From Chersky-822 sp035553055 (GTDB lineage Bacteria; Actinomycetota; Actinomycetes; Streptosporangiales; Streptosporangiaceae): a DNA stretch of 33,394 bases. The position numbers were made by a program, and so were the translations under genes. The notes below the pieces were generated by a model. The model saw only the letters and a list, made by a program, of their open reading frames with translations. It did not search any database and was not told the origin of the DNA. Shown here piece by piece: positions 7,312 to 16,032 of this stretch (within the stretch, counting starts at the first letter, position 1; each line of letters opens with the position of its first letter). The stretch is from assembly GCA_035553055.1 (NCBI GenBank), contig DATNEK010000268.1, forward strand, positions 1-33,394, read 5' to 3'.

Positions 7312-7987
7312 CCGTTGGACCTGGGGTAGGGCTAGAGAGACCTGATTCGCGCAGCGTGATGTTGAGGCGGCCGGACGGCAACCCGATATCGCGCCGGTCG
7401 GTCTCAGGCAGCGTCCTGCGCACGCCGTGGTAGGCATGCCGTGACTCGCGGCCGAACACGAACAGGTCACCGGACGCAAGCTCGATGTCGTGCCAAGGAC
7501 GGTTGCGACTCTCTGGGTTGCCGAACCTGAATACGCAGCTAGCGCCGAGGCTGACTGATACCACTGGCGCCGGACTGCGTTCGTCCTTGTCGACGTGCAT
7601 GCCCATCTTCGCCTGGCCGTCGTAGAAGTTGATCAGTGCCACGTCGGGCTGGTAGGCGTCGGCTACCGACTGGTCGCCGTACGCGTCGGCCACCGCCTCG
7701 CGGCCCAGCCGGGCCAGCCAGTCAGGGAACTCCTTGACCGGCGCGCCGTCTACGTCGTCGGCGGTCGGCAGGTACTTGTAGGGAACCCAGTGCCAGCCGA
7801 GGCACACCGTTTGCACCGACATCACGCCGCCCGACGGCATCACCGTGTGCCTGACTCCGGCTGGCGGCTTCGCCCATTCCCGGCACGCCGCGACAAGATC
7901 CCGCTGCCGCTCGATCGGCAACCAGCCGGGGATATGCACCGCACCCAAGGCGACCTCCGCCCGTGGCCGGTCAAACAGCACGCTCAC
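7304..7987 (-). CDS. alkB: AlkB-family 2-oxoglutarate/Fe(II) dioxygenase
   Basis: The 227-residue protein begins at GTG 7987 with GGTGAAG just upstream. The iron ligands are clear: H131 and D133 in MHVDKDE, and H187 in HAYHGV. The 2-oxoglutarate-binding RLNITLR motif (R207, R213) follows. The ligand numbers coincide with those of E. coli AlkB. The enzyme oxidatively removes methyl groups from N1-methyladenine and N3-methylcytosine in DNA or RNA. The gene overlaps nei by 8 nt, so direct reversal and base-excision repair share an operon. The SCP2-like gene lies 64 nt upstream on the same strand and may be co-transcribed. I saw no SOS or Ada-type box by eye. Confidence 0.93.
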   Translation of the reverse strand: MSVLFDRPRAEVALGAVHIPGWLPIERQRDLVAACREWAKPPAGVRHTVMPSGGVMSVQTVCLGWHWVPYKYLPTADDVDGAPVKEFPDWLARLGREAVADAYGDQSVADAYQPDVALINFYDGQAKMGMHVDKDERSPAPVVSVSLGASCVFRFGNPESRNRPWHDIELASGDLFVFGRESRHAYHGVRRTLPETDRRDIGLPSGRLNITLRESGLSSPTPGPTDA

Positions 7988-8051
7988 CGCTTCACCGTAG
8001 CCCGAATTATCACCGCGCGCCCGAACGCCGGGGCGGCGCCGAGCCGGATGG

Positions 8052-8396
8052 CTAGATGAGCTTTCTTAGCTGCAGGAGGTCCATTAGGCTGCCTTCTACC
8101 TTGACTCGGCCGGTTAGCCAGGCCTTGGCGAAGGTGCCGGGATCTTCGGAAATTGACACTATGTCGTCGCTCTTGGCAGTGAACCTGATCTGCGCGGTCG
8201 ACGAGCCGGCCCTGGCCTCGACGATCGGGTCGGCACCGTGCGGCCCCAGCCTGGTCAGGAACGTCACGCCTAGATCGGTCACCCGGCAGCTCAGTGTGCG
8301 GTCGGCCAGCTTCGCCGCTCGATCCTTGGCGTCCATATCGGACAGGCGTCCCGTGAGACTCTCCAGCGCCTTGCGGCACTGCGCCGCGGTTGCCAT
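8052..8396 (-). CDS. Small SCP2 sterol-binding-domain-like protein
   Basis: ATG 8396 is preferred because GAGGTG lies at suitable spacing; an in-frame GTG at 8402 is an alternative. The 114-residue protein ends in DPGTFAKAWLTGRVKVEGS and LMDLLQLRKLI, which match the C-terminal strand and helix of the SCP2 fold (the hydrophobic pocket closed by the last helix). The N-terminal third is helical and charged. Stand-alone SCP2 proteins of this size bind hydrophobic ligands; no enzymatic activity is expected. Its position before alkB suggests an operon, but a functional link to repair is not known to me. Confidence 0.65.
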   Translation of the reverse strand: MATAAQCRKALESLTGRLSDMDAKDRAAKLADRTLSCRVTDLGVTFLTRLGPHGADPIVEARAGSSTAQIRFTAKSDDIVSISEDPGTFAKAWLTGRVKVEGSLMDLLQLRKLI

Positions 8397-8654
8397 CCAC
8401 ACCTCGCTATCGGAGTCGTTCTCGCCGAATCAGGCACCTGCTTGGCGGCGGCTGGCGCGTGAACGCGTAGTGCCAGCCAGGCAAACGGTAGCGTTCCTGG
8501 CAGAGCACTCGGTGAAACGGCCCTTCGCTGCCGGCCTGTGCTGCACCGCCCACACCCGCTGTGGACGCAGAATAGGGCGTGGTGGCAGTTGCCTCACGCC
8601 AGGCCGGACCGGCTGGAAGGTCAGCGATGGCGGCCGCTGACGCCGACGACATTC

Positions 8655-8921
8655 ATGGAAACGGAAACAAGGCCCGTGGAAGAGCACATCGACGACGCCG
8701 ATCAGCTTGAGTACGAGCTGGCCGAGTACCAGCAGCCCGAGCATGAGCAGCTTGAGGCGACCGGTGAACCACGGGTGGACGCCGCGCTGCGCAGGCTCGG
8801 CGAGCTTGGCGACCTGCCCGTGTCTGAGCATCCACCGGTATTCGAACGCGTCCACTCGTCGCTGGTCGACGTGCTCGGCGAACTCCGGTCGGGCGTCGCC
8901 GATCGGAGGACACCGAGTTGA
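8655..8921 (+). CDS. Small conserved acidic protein upstream of tlyA
   Basis: ATG 8655 gives an 88-residue protein. The first third is strongly acidic (METETRPVEEHIDDAD), and the second half reads ALRRLGELGDLPVSEH and PPVFERVHSSLVDVLGEL. The LxxLxxLPVxxHxxVFExxH pattern is one I associate with a small protein encoded next to tlyA in many actinobacteria; its function is unknown. It is predicted soluble and helical with no signal peptide. No strong ribosome-binding site is visible. It lies 181 nt before tlyA and probably heads the long plus-strand operon. Confidence 0.65.
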   Translation: METETRPVEEHIDDADQLEYELAEYQQPEHEQLEATGEPRVDAALRRLGELGDLPVSEHPPVFERVHSSLVDVLGELRSGVADRRTPS

Positions 8922-9102
8922 TCCACAGGACTGACATGAAGAACCCAGCAGGCATGGCGGTGATCCACAGGACCAGTGGCCACACTTGGCCACCGGCCAC
9001 ACTCGGCATACGAAGTCAGTGAGGTTACCGAGCAGCGAGTCGCACAGGCCAAGTCGGCACAGGCAGACGGAGAGCCAGACGCAAGGACCAAGGACGCTGA
9101 AG

Positions 9103-9915
9103 ATGGCCAGAAGGACACGGCTTGACGCTGAGCTGGTGCGGCGTGGCCTGGCCAGATCGCGCGCCCAGGCCGCTGACCTGATCGCCGCCGGCCAGGTCGT
9201 CGTCGCCGGCCAGGCGGCGGCCAAGGCGGCTACCCAGGTCGGTTGGGACGCGCCGATTACGATCCGGCGGACCGACGACGGACCCGATTACGTGTCCCGC
9301 GGCGGTCACAAGCTGGCCGGCGCGCTCGCCGTTTTCGCCGACCTCAAGGTAGCCGGGCGGCGCTGCCTGGACGCGGGCGCGTCGACCGGCGGCTTCACCG
9401 ACGTGCTGCTGCGGGCAGGCGCCGCTCACGTCGTCGCCGCCGACGTCGGCTACGGTCAGCTCGCCTGGCGCTTGCGGTCCGATCCGAGGGTGAGCGTGCT
9501 TGACCGGGTCAATGTCAGGAACCTGCGGCCAGAGCAAGTCGCCGCCGCGCCAGACCCGCCGCCCGGGCTGGTCACGGCCGACCTGTCGTTCATCTCGCTG
9601 ACCCAGGTGCTGCCCGCGCTGATCAAGGCGGCGGCGCCGGACGCCGACTATTTGCTGCTCGTCAAGCCGCAGTTTGAGGTCGGCAGGGGCCAGGTCGGGG
9701 CCGGAGGAGTAGTGCGCGACCCCGAGTTGAGAGCCAGGGCGGTGCGAGCCGTGGCAGCAGCCGCCAGCGAGTTGGGACTCGGCGTCCGCGGCGTCACCGC
9801 CAGCCCGCTGCCAGGGCCGTCAGGCAACGTGGAGTACTTCCTCTGGCTGGCCGCCGGCGCACCCGAGCTTGACCAGGCTGACCTCAGGGACGTCATCGAG
9901 GCGGGTCCCCAATGA
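9103..9915 (+). CDS. tlyA: TlyA: 16S/23S rRNA 2'-O-methyltransferase
   Basis: ATG 9103 has AAGGA at 9090-9094 and yields MARRTRLDAEL, the family N-terminus; the frame upstream looks non-coding. The 270-residue protein has an S4 RNA-binding domain (about 4-62) and a FtsJ-like methyltransferase domain with SAM motif LDAGASTGGFTD (89-100). The K-D-K-E catalytic set is visible: K70 in SRGGHK, D160 in TADLSF, K188 in LVKPQFE and the Glu in NVEYFLW. TlyA methylates cytidine 2'-hydroxyls in 16S and 23S rRNA, a modification required for capreomycin sensitivity in mycobacteria. Its stop overlaps the nadK start (ATGA at 9912-9915). Confidence 0.95.
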   Translation: MARRTRLDAELVRRGLARSRAQAADLIAAGQVVVAGQAAAKAATQVGWDAPITIRRTDDGPDYVSRGGHKLAGALAVFADLKVAGRRCLDAGASTGGFTDVLLRAGAAHVVAADVGYGQLAWRLRSDPRVSVLDRVNVRNLRPEQVAAAPDPPPGLVTADLSFISLTQVLPALIKAAAPDADYLLLVKPQFEVGRGQVGAGGVVRDPELRARAVRAVAAAASELGLGVRGVTASPLPGPSGNVEYFLWLAAGAPELDQADLRDVIEAGPQ

Positions 9916-10913
9916 CATCAAGGACCATGCTCCTGGTCGTGCACACCGGGCGCCCGGCCGGGGTGAGGATCGCCGGGATAGTCGCGGGTCGGCTCACCGC
10001 GGCGGGCGTGGGCGTGCGAGTGCTCAAGTCAGAGGCCGCCGATCTCGGCCTGGCGTCAGCCATCGAGATGCCGGTATCCGCCGCAGCGGAAGACGCCGAG
10101 ATCGTGCTGGTGATCGGCGGCGACGGCACGTTGCTGCGCGCCGCCGAACTGGCCCGCCCGGCCGGTGCTCCGCTGTTCGGCGTCAACCTCGGTCACGTCG
10201 GCTTCCTCGCCGAGACCGAGCCAGACGTGCTCTCCTATGCCGTCGACCAGGTGCTCGCCGGCCGCTACGTGGTCGAGCCGAGAATGACCATCGACGTCAC
10301 GATCACGCAGAACGGCAGCGTGATCGGACAGACCTGGGCGCTGAACGAGGCAACAGTCGAGAAGGCATCGCGAGAGCGAATGGTCGACCTGGTGACCGAG
10401 GTGGACGGCAGGCCACTGTCGAGGTGGGGCTGCGACGGCATCGTGTTCGCCACCCCGACAGGCTCTACCGCCTACGCGTTCTCCGCGGGCGGCCCCGTGG
10501 TCTGGCCAGATGTCGAGGCGCTGCTGCTGGTCCCGATTAGCGCCCACGCCCTTTTCGCAGGGCCTATGGTGGTATCGCCAGAATCAGTGCTCGCAGCCGA
10601 GGTTATCGGTGCCGGGGGTCATGGCGAGGTGTCCGGTGCCGTTCTTTGGTGCGACGGACGCCGAGCGGTTGACCTGTCGCCTGGCGCTCGCGTCGAGGTC
10701 AGGCGCGGGACGCGGCCTGTGCTGCTGGCCAGGCTACGGGGACCTGCGGCTGCCGCGGGCACGAATATCGGAGCGTCGTTCACCGACCGGCTTGTGGCCA
10801 AGTTCGGCTTGCCGGTCGCGGGCTGGCGCGGCCGCCGAGGAGCCTTGACCGAGCCGCCCGATCGCATCCCTGACGGGCGGGTACAAGACGAGGAGCAAGC
10901 TGGCGATGCTTGA
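9912..10913 (+). CDS. nadK: NAD kinase
   Basis: The 333-residue protein phosphorylates NAD to NADP in the cytoplasm. The signature GGDGT (69-73) that binds ATP/polyphosphate is followed by GVNLGHVGFLAE. The ALNEA motif and the FATPTGSTAYAFSAGGP segment are typical of bacterial NadK, as is ISAHALFAGPMVV. The C-terminal 40 residues after VAKFGLPVAGWRGR are a charged, probably disordered tail. It starts within the tlyA stop (ATGA) and its own stop overlaps the recN start by 8 nt, so tlyA-nadK-recN are translationally coupled, an arrangement common in actinobacteria. Confidence 0.95.
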   Translation: MTSRTMLLVVHTGRPAGVRIAGIVAGRLTAAGVGVRVLKSEAADLGLASAIEMPVSAAAEDAEIVLVIGGDGTLLRAAELARPAGAPLFGVNLGHVGFLAETEPDVLSYAVDQVLAGRYVVEPRMTIDVTITQNGSVIGQTWALNEATVEKASRERMVDLVTEVDGRPLSRWGCDGIVFATPTGSTAYAFSAGGPVVWPDVEALLLVPISAHALFAGPMVVSPESVLAAEVIGAGGHGEVSGAVLWCDGRRAVDLSPGARVEVRRGTRPVLLARLRGPAAAAGTNIGASFTDRLVAKFGLPVAGWRGRRGALTEPPDRIPDGRVQDEEQAGDA

Positions 10914-12792
10914 GGAAGTCAGGATCAGCGGCCTCGGCGTGATCGACCAGGCGGTTCTCGAGCTGTCGCCCGGCTTCAACGTGGTGACTGGCGAGACCGG
11001 CGCGGGCAAGACGATGGTCGTCTCCGGGCTCGGCCTGCTGTTCGGCGGTCGCGCCGACCCCTCGCGGGTACGGCCAGGCGCCGAGCGGGCCAGTGTCGAG
11101 GGCAGATTGCGAATCGACCCAGACGGTGAGGTAGCCAAACAGGTCAACGGCTCAGGCGGCGACCTAGACGACGACGGAGGCACGCTGGTGCTGCAGCGGT
11201 CAGTCTCGGCCGAAGGTCGCTCGCGCGCGTACGCCGGCGGCCGGTCCGTGCCGGTCTCCCTGCTCACCTACCTCTCCGACGACCTAGTCGCCGTGCATGG
11301 CCAGGCCGACCAGCAGCAGCTGCTCAAGCCAGGTAGGCAGCGGGCCGCTCTCGACCGCTTCGCCGGGCCTGCACTCGGCCGGCTGCTCGGCGACTACCAG
11401 CGGGTCTATCAGCGTCATCTCAAGGTAAGGGCCGAGCTTGACGAGCTGACCTCGCAGGCCATCCAGCGGGCCAGGGAAGCCGATGACCTGCGGCACGGCC
11501 TCGAAGAGATCGAACGGGTCAGCCCGGTCGACGGTGAGGACCTTGACCTGGCCGCCGAGGCAGAACGCCTGACCAACGCCGACACCCTGCACGGCGCGGC
11601 GACCACCGCGCACGAAGCCCTGATCTCGGACCCGTCGACTGCGGCTTACGACACGTCCGACGTGCTGACTCTGCTCGGCTCTGCTCGCCAAGCGCTCGAA
11701 GCGGCCGCACCGCACGACGCGGCACTCGGCACGCTGGCAGCCAGGCTGGTCGAAGCGACCTATCTGGTCTCCGACGTCGCCGCCGAACTCGCCTCCTACG
11801 CCGATTCGATTGAGGCCGACCCTGGCAGGCTCGCCGTCGTGCAGGACCGCAGGGCCGAGCTGACCAGGCTGATCAGGCTCTACGGATCGGCACCTGTCCC
11901 GCAGGGATCACCGCGAATCCAGGCGGAGAAAGAGGCGTCAGGGGTTGGTGAAGTCAGCGGCGTACCCGTCGCGGACGAACCCATGACCTCCGCCCCGGCC
12001 GAGCCCGCCAGCACCCCGGGCTCGGTGGACTCGCCCGCGCCAGTCCCAGACCTCGCCGCCGTGCTCGGCTGGGCCAAGGGAGCGGCCGCCAGGCTCGCCG
12101 AACTCGATAGCGACGACGACAAGATCGCCGGCCTTCAGGCGGCCGAGGCCGAGCTGGCTGACCAGGTCAGGGATCTCGGCGGCAAGCTGACCGCGATGCG
12201 GCAGGAGGCGGCCGGCACCTTCGAAACCGCCGTCACGGTCGAACTGGCCGCGCTGGCGATGCCGCACGCCAGGCTCAGCGCCGTGGTGAGCCCGCTGAAG
12301 GAGTACGGCACTTACGGTGCCGACGACGTCGAGATAAGGCTGGCCGCGCATCAGGGAGCGCCGCCGCTGCCGCTGCATAAAGGGGCATCGGGTGGAGAAC
12401 TTTCTCGTGTGATGCTTGGCATCGAGGTCGTATTCGCCGGCGCCGACCCGGTGCCCACGTTTGTGTTCGACGAGGTGGACGCGGGCGTGGGCGGCAAGGC
12501 CGCGGTGGAGATCGGCAGGCGGCTTGCCCGCTTGGCCAGGCTCGCTCAGGTGATCGTGGTCACGCACCTGCCGCAGGTCGCCGCGTTCGCCGACACCCAT
12601 CTCGTGGTGGAGAAGGCGAGCGACGGGTCGGTGACCTCGAGCGGGATCACCAGGCTGGACGAGTCCGGCCGGGTTAAGGAGCTGTCAAGGATGCTCGCCG
12701 GGCTTGAGGACTCCGAGTTCGGCCGAGCGCACGCGACCGAACTGCTGGCCGCCGCGGCGGCCGAACGCGCCGGGACCGCGAGGTCGCAGTGA
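10906..12792 (+). CDS. recN: DNA repair ATPase RecN
   Basis: This SMC-like ATPase acts in double-strand-break repair. ATG 10906 has AGGAG at 10891-10895. Walker A is GETGAGKT (29-36). Two coiled-coil arms follow, then the ABC-type signature GGELSRVMLGIE and the Walker B FVFDEVDAGVGG, ending in a helical tail. At 628 residues it is longer than the usual 550-590. The excess is explained by a Pro/Ala/Ser/Glu-rich, low-complexity stretch at about residues 328-381 (11887-12048), between RLIRLYG and LAAVLGWAKGAAARLAEL, in the returning coiled-coil arm. It overlaps nadK upstream and is followed after 73 nt by steA. Confidence 0.95.
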   Translation: MLEEVRISGLGVIDQAVLELSPGFNVVTGETGAGKTMVVSGLGLLFGGRADPSRVRPGAERASVEGRLRIDPDGEVAKQVNGSGGDLDDDGGTLVLQRSVSAEGRSRAYAGGRSVPVSLLTYLSDDLVAVHGQADQQQLLKPGRQRAALDRFAGPALGRLLGDYQRVYQRHLKVRAELDELTSQAIQRAREADDLRHGLEEIERVSPVDGEDLDLAAEAERLTNADTLHGAATTAHEALISDPSTAAYDTSDVLTLLGSARQALEAAAPHDAALGTLAARLVEATYLVSDVAAELASYADSIEADPGRLAVVQDRRAELTRLIRLYGSAPVPQGSPRIQAEKEASGVGEVSGVPVADEPMTSAPAEPASTPGSVDSPAPVPDLAAVLGWAKGAAARLAELDSDDDKIAGLQAAEAELADQVRDLGGKLTAMRQEAAGTFETAVTVELAALAMPHARLSAVVSPLKEYGTYGADDVEIRLAAHQGAPPLPLHKGASGGELSRVMLGIEVVFAGADPVPTFVFDEVDAGVGGKAAVEIGRRLARLARLAQVIVVTHLPQVAAFADTHLVVEKASDGSVTSSGITRLDESGRVKELSRMLAGLEDSEFGRAHATELLAAAAAERAGTARSQ

Positions 12793-12865
12793 CGCCGCCG
12801 CTTGCCGCTCGGCTCTGCCTGCGGTCATCTCGCACTGTAGTCGGTCTGGCACAATTGGTTACGCA

Positions 12866-14062
12866 ATGAGAGGTTATCTGAGACTGCTCTCAGCGCGGCG
12901 CCGGAACGGATCAGCGGACCTGCCCGGGCTGATCGCGCCCGCGCGGCTTGACCGGCGCACCAAGAACTTGACCAGACGGCTGCAGCCAGGCGACATCGCC
13001 GTGATCGACCACGCGGATCTTGACCGGGTAAGCGCCGAGTCGCTGTTGCGCTGCAACGTGGCGGCCGTGGTCAACGTGGCCGCCAGCATTACCGGCAGGT
13101 ACCCCAACCTCGGACCGCAGTTGCTTCTTGAGGCCGGGGTGCCCCTGATCGACGACGTCGGCCCCGACGTTTTCGACAAGATCACTGATGGGCGCATGGT
13201 CAGGCTCGACGGCGACACTCTGTACTCGGGCGAGACGATCATCGCCAAGGGCACAGTCCAGACGACCGAGTCAGTGGCCGCTGCCGTGATGAAGGCCAAG
13301 GCGGGGCTGGCCAGCCAGATCAGGGCGTTCATGGCGAACACGGTCGAGTACATCAGCCGCGACTTCGAAGAGCTGATCGACGGCATACCGATACCGAACT
13401 TGCGCACCAAGCTGGAGGGCAAGCACGCGCTCGTGATCGCCCGAGGCTACCGGCACCGTGAGGACTTGCTTGCGCTGCGCGCCTATATCAGGGAGTTCAG
13501 GCCGGTGATGGTCGCTGTCGATGGCGGTGCCGACGCGCTGCTCGACTCCGGATACCGGCCGGATCTCATCGTCGGCGACATGGACTCGATCTCCGACCGG
13601 GCGCTGACGTGTGGCGCGGAGATCGTGGTGCACGCCTATCCGGACGGCCGGGCGCCCGGCCTGGCCAGAGTTGAGGTGCTCGGCCTTGAGTCGGTGCTGT
13701 GCCCGGCGACAGGAACCAGCGAGGATGTGGCGCTGCTGCTCTCCGACGAGGCTGGCGCGAGGCTGATCGTCGCCGTCGGCATGCGCTTCACGCTGGTAGA
13801 GTTCCTTGACAAGGGCCGGCCGGGTATGGCCAGCGCGATCTTGACCAGGATGCGGGTCGGCGACAAGATCGTCGAGCCGAAGGGCGTCAGCCGTCTATAC
13901 CAAAGCCGCGTATCGACCTCGTGGCTGGTCATGCTCGTGCTTGCCGCGGTCGCCACGATCGTCGTCACGCTGTGGTTCTTGCCGGTTGGCCACGTCTTCA
14001 TCACGCTGATCGGCCTGCGTCTGAGCCGATTCTGGCACTCGCTAACGGGACTTATTCCTTGA
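12866..14062 (+). CDS. steA: SteA-like cytokinetic protein
   Basis: ATG 12866 gives 398 residues beginning MRGYLRLLSARR; the in-frame extension back into recN is not protein-like. The middle contains a thiamine-pyrophosphokinase-like core with VMVAVDGGADALLDSGYRPD and LIVGDMDSISD, and the C-terminus has one transmembrane helix (WLVMLVLAAVATIVVTLWFL). In Corynebacterium, SteA and SteB are implicated in the RipC-FtsEX cell-separation pathway, which fits the steB gene that follows. CACAAT at 12850-12855 close before the ATG could be a -10 for a leaderless or short-leader transcript (weak). Its stop overlaps steB by 4 nt (TTGA). Confidence 0.87.
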   Translation: MRGYLRLLSARRRNGSADLPGLIAPARLDRRTKNLTRRLQPGDIAVIDHADLDRVSAESLLRCNVAAVVNVAASITGRYPNLGPQLLLEAGVPLIDDVGPDVFDKITDGRMVRLDGDTLYSGETIIAKGTVQTTESVAAAVMKAKAGLASQIRAFMANTVEYISRDFEELIDGIPIPNLRTKLEGKHALVIARGYRHREDLLALRAYIREFRPVMVAVDGGADALLDSGYRPDLIVGDMDSISDRALTCGAEIVVHAYPDGRAPGLARVEVLGLESVLCPATGTSEDVALLLSDEAGARLIVAVGMRFTLVEFLDKGRPGMASAILTRMRVGDKIVEPKGVSRLYQSRVSTSWLVMLVLAAVATIVVTLWFLPVGHVFITLIGLRLSRFWHSLTGLIP

Positions 14063-15096
14063 TTGATTTCAGGTATCACCTCGTCTCCATCATCGCGGTG
14101 TTCCTGGCGCTCGCCGTCGGTATCGCGGTCGGCGCCGAAGCGGTCTCACCCAACGTCGCCAGCGGGCTGAGCAAGGAGGCGCAGAACGCGGCCAAGCGTA
14201 ACTCGGCGCTGTTCGAGCAGAACGGCCAGCTCAAGCAGCAGATCAGCGCCGACGACGCCTTCGCGCAGGCGGCGTCGGGCGCACTGCTCGGCCATCTGCT
14301 TGTCGGCCAGCAGGTGGTGCTTGTGACAGCGGCGGGCGCGGATTCGGGGACCGTGAAGGGCATCAGCACCGCGCTCACGCAGGCCGGGGCCACGCTGACC
14401 GGGACGGTCGCCCTGACGCCGCAGTTTTTCGACACCGACGCGACCACCGAGGAGACGCTCACCACTGTGGCCGGTCAGCTCGCGCCCACGGGAGTCAGCA
14501 CCGCCGACAACGCGGGGGCCCAGATCTCGGGCCAGCAGGCCGCCGCCAAGGTGATCGCGGCCGCGATCATGGACAAGCCCGGCCTGACTCCGGTCAGCAG
14601 CGGGCAGGCCAACCGCATACTGACCGGTTTCGGAGACCAGGGTTACCTCCAGGTCACCAACTCATCCGGCGGAACGAGCGAACTGGCAGGCCCGGCCACG
14701 CTGGCTGTGGTTGTCACGCCAGCCACCACCCCGGCAGGCGCGAGCAGCCTGAGCCCGGAGAATCTCGCGCTTGTCTACCTCACCCATTACCTGCAGCAGT
14801 CGGGAAACGCTGCGGTGCTCGCCGGGTCGCTGCAAGGATCGGGTAACGGCAGCGCCATCGACGCGGTCACAAGCGGCGGCGTCGGCGTGGCGGTCACCAC
14901 CGTCGACAACGCCGACTCGGTCAGTGGCCAGATCATCGTCGTGCAGGCGCTCCGCACCGTGCTCGACCACCCTGGACTGCCGGCGACCGCATACGGCGTT
15001 GGCCCAGATGCGGTGCCGAGCCCGGCCCCGACGAGTTCGCCGACGGCAACCACGACCCCGGCCAAACGAACGAAGAAGAAGACGGTGAAGCCATGA
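14059..15096 (+). CDS. steB: SteB/MctB-like membrane-anchored protein
   Basis: A TTG start at 14059 overlaps the steA stop (TTGA) and gives M-IDFRYHLVSIIAVFLA, the expected N-terminus; 345 residues. One N-terminal transmembrane helix (about 8-28) is followed by a short coiled coil (KEAQNAAKRNSALFEQN) and a large extracytoplasmic alpha/beta domain. The end is a Pro/Thr/Ser-rich tail closing in a lysine-rich patch. This family is annotated as MctB copper transport or as SteB, the partner of SteA in cell separation. The steA-steB coupling makes the SteB role more likely here (inference). Confidence 0.85.
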   Translation: MIDFRYHLVSIIAVFLALAVGIAVGAEAVSPNVASGLSKEAQNAAKRNSALFEQNGQLKQQISADDAFAQAASGALLGHLLVGQQVVLVTAAGADSGTVKGISTALTQAGATLTGTVALTPQFFDTDATTEETLTTVAGQLAPTGVSTADNAGAQISGQQAAAKVIAAAIMDKPGLTPVSSGQANRILTGFGDQGYLQVTNSSGGTSELAGPATLAVVVTPATTPAGASSLSPENLALVYLTHYLQQSGNAAVLAGSLQGSGNGSAIDAVTSGGVGVAVTTVDNADSVSGQIIVVQALRTVLDHPGLPATAYGVGPDAVPSPAPTSSPTATTTPAKRTKKKTVKP

Positions 15097-16031
15097 GTGG
15101 CTGGACCCTCCTACGGGGAGCCGCGGCTGGGACGGTGGCGCGGCTGACCTATGCCGCGCTGACCAGCCGCCAGCCAGGTGGCGAGAAGCTCTGGACCAGG
15201 ACCAATCACCGGGGCGAGCCGGTTACCTTGCTTGAGGGGCCAGCGGTCTCCGTGGCGGCGGCAGCCTCGGCGCTAGCCACGCCCGGGCTGGCCGCGAACG
15301 AGCGAGCGGCGCTGGCGATAGCGGGCTTTGGGGCCGGCGCCGTCGGCGCCTATGACGACCTGGCCGGTGGCGGCGACCGGCGCGGGTTCCGCGGCCACCT
15401 CGGCGCGCTGGCGGACGGCGAAGTCACCACCGGCGCCGTCAAGATCATCGGAGTGGGCGTCGCGGGCATGGCCGCTGCTGTCCTGCTCGACCAGGGACGA
15501 AGTGGCGTTGGCACCATCCGTCGCCTCGCAGATATCGCGATCAACGCGGGCCTCGTCGCCGGTGCGGCCAACCTGACGAACCTGTTCGACCTGCGCCCAG
15601 GCCGGGCAATCAAGGTCAGCCTGCTCGCTGGCACCGCGCTGGCGGTCGCGGGCCCGAAGGCGCGGGCCGGGGTCGCCGCACCGGTCGGCGCCGGGGTCGC
15701 GCTGCTCGGCGAGGATCTGGGCGAACGGGCGATGCTCGGCGACTGCGGCGCTAACGCACTTGGCGCGATGCTCGGAGTCGCCGCCGCGGCGGCACTGCCG
15801 CGACCGGTAAGGCTCGCCGCGCTCGCCGGCATCGTGGGCCTCACGGCGGCGAGCGAGAAGGTCAGTTTCACCAAGGTCATCGCCAGGACTCCGGTGCTCA
15901 ACTGGCTCGACATGCTCGGTCGGCGTCCTGTGCCTGCCCCGCCCGCCGATCACGCCGAGCCGCCGCCCCCTGACCAGCACCGCGGAGAGCCTCGGGGGGT
16001 CGTCCCTCCTGAGTACTCTCGCGCCACGTGA
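15093..16031 (+). CDS. MraY/WecA-like prenyl-phosphate sugar-1-phosphate transferase homologue
   Basis: The ATG overlaps the steB stop (ATGA, 15093-15096). The 312-residue protein is Ala/Gly-rich and hydrophobic with several predicted helices. It keeps a GAYDDLAG aspartate pair, NLTNLFDLRPGRA in the place of the family's NxxNxxDGxDGL loop, and GDCGANALGAMLG resembling the GDxGSxxLG loop. These suggest the polyprenyl-phosphate phosphosugar transferase family, which loads UDP-sugars onto lipid carriers. The motifs are divergent, so the substrate or even activity is uncertain. Genes for a flippase (murJ) and a GT4 enzyme follow, consistent with a lipid-linked envelope intermediate (inference). 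The last 45 residues are a Pro-rich hydrophilic tail. Confidence 0.72.
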   Translation: MSGWTLLRGAAAGTVARLTYAALTSRQPGGEKLWTRTNHRGEPVTLLEGPAVSVAAAASALATPGLAANERAALAIAGFGAGAVGAYDDLAGGGDRRGFRGHLGALADGEVTTGAVKIIGVGVAGMAAAVLLDQGRSGVGTIRRLADIAINAGLVAGAANLTNLFDLRPGRAIKVSLLAGTALAVAGPKARAGVAAPVGAGVALLGEDLGERAMLGDCGANALGAMLGVAAAAALPRPVRLAALAGIVGLTAASEKVSFTKVIARTPVLNWLDMLGRRPVPAPPADHAEPPPPDQHRGEPRGVVPPEYSRAT

Positions 16032-16032
16032 C

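Noticed and set aside
8471..8502. Hairpin between the SCP2-like gene and the small acidic protein gene
   Set aside because: The stem AACG/CGTT with AGG/CCT and TGCC/GGCA needs several bulges and is no better than expected in GC-rich DNA.
12704..12865. Upstream extension of steA into recN
   Set aside because: Composition is that of an out-of-frame recN shadow; the MRGYLRLL start at 12866 fits the family.
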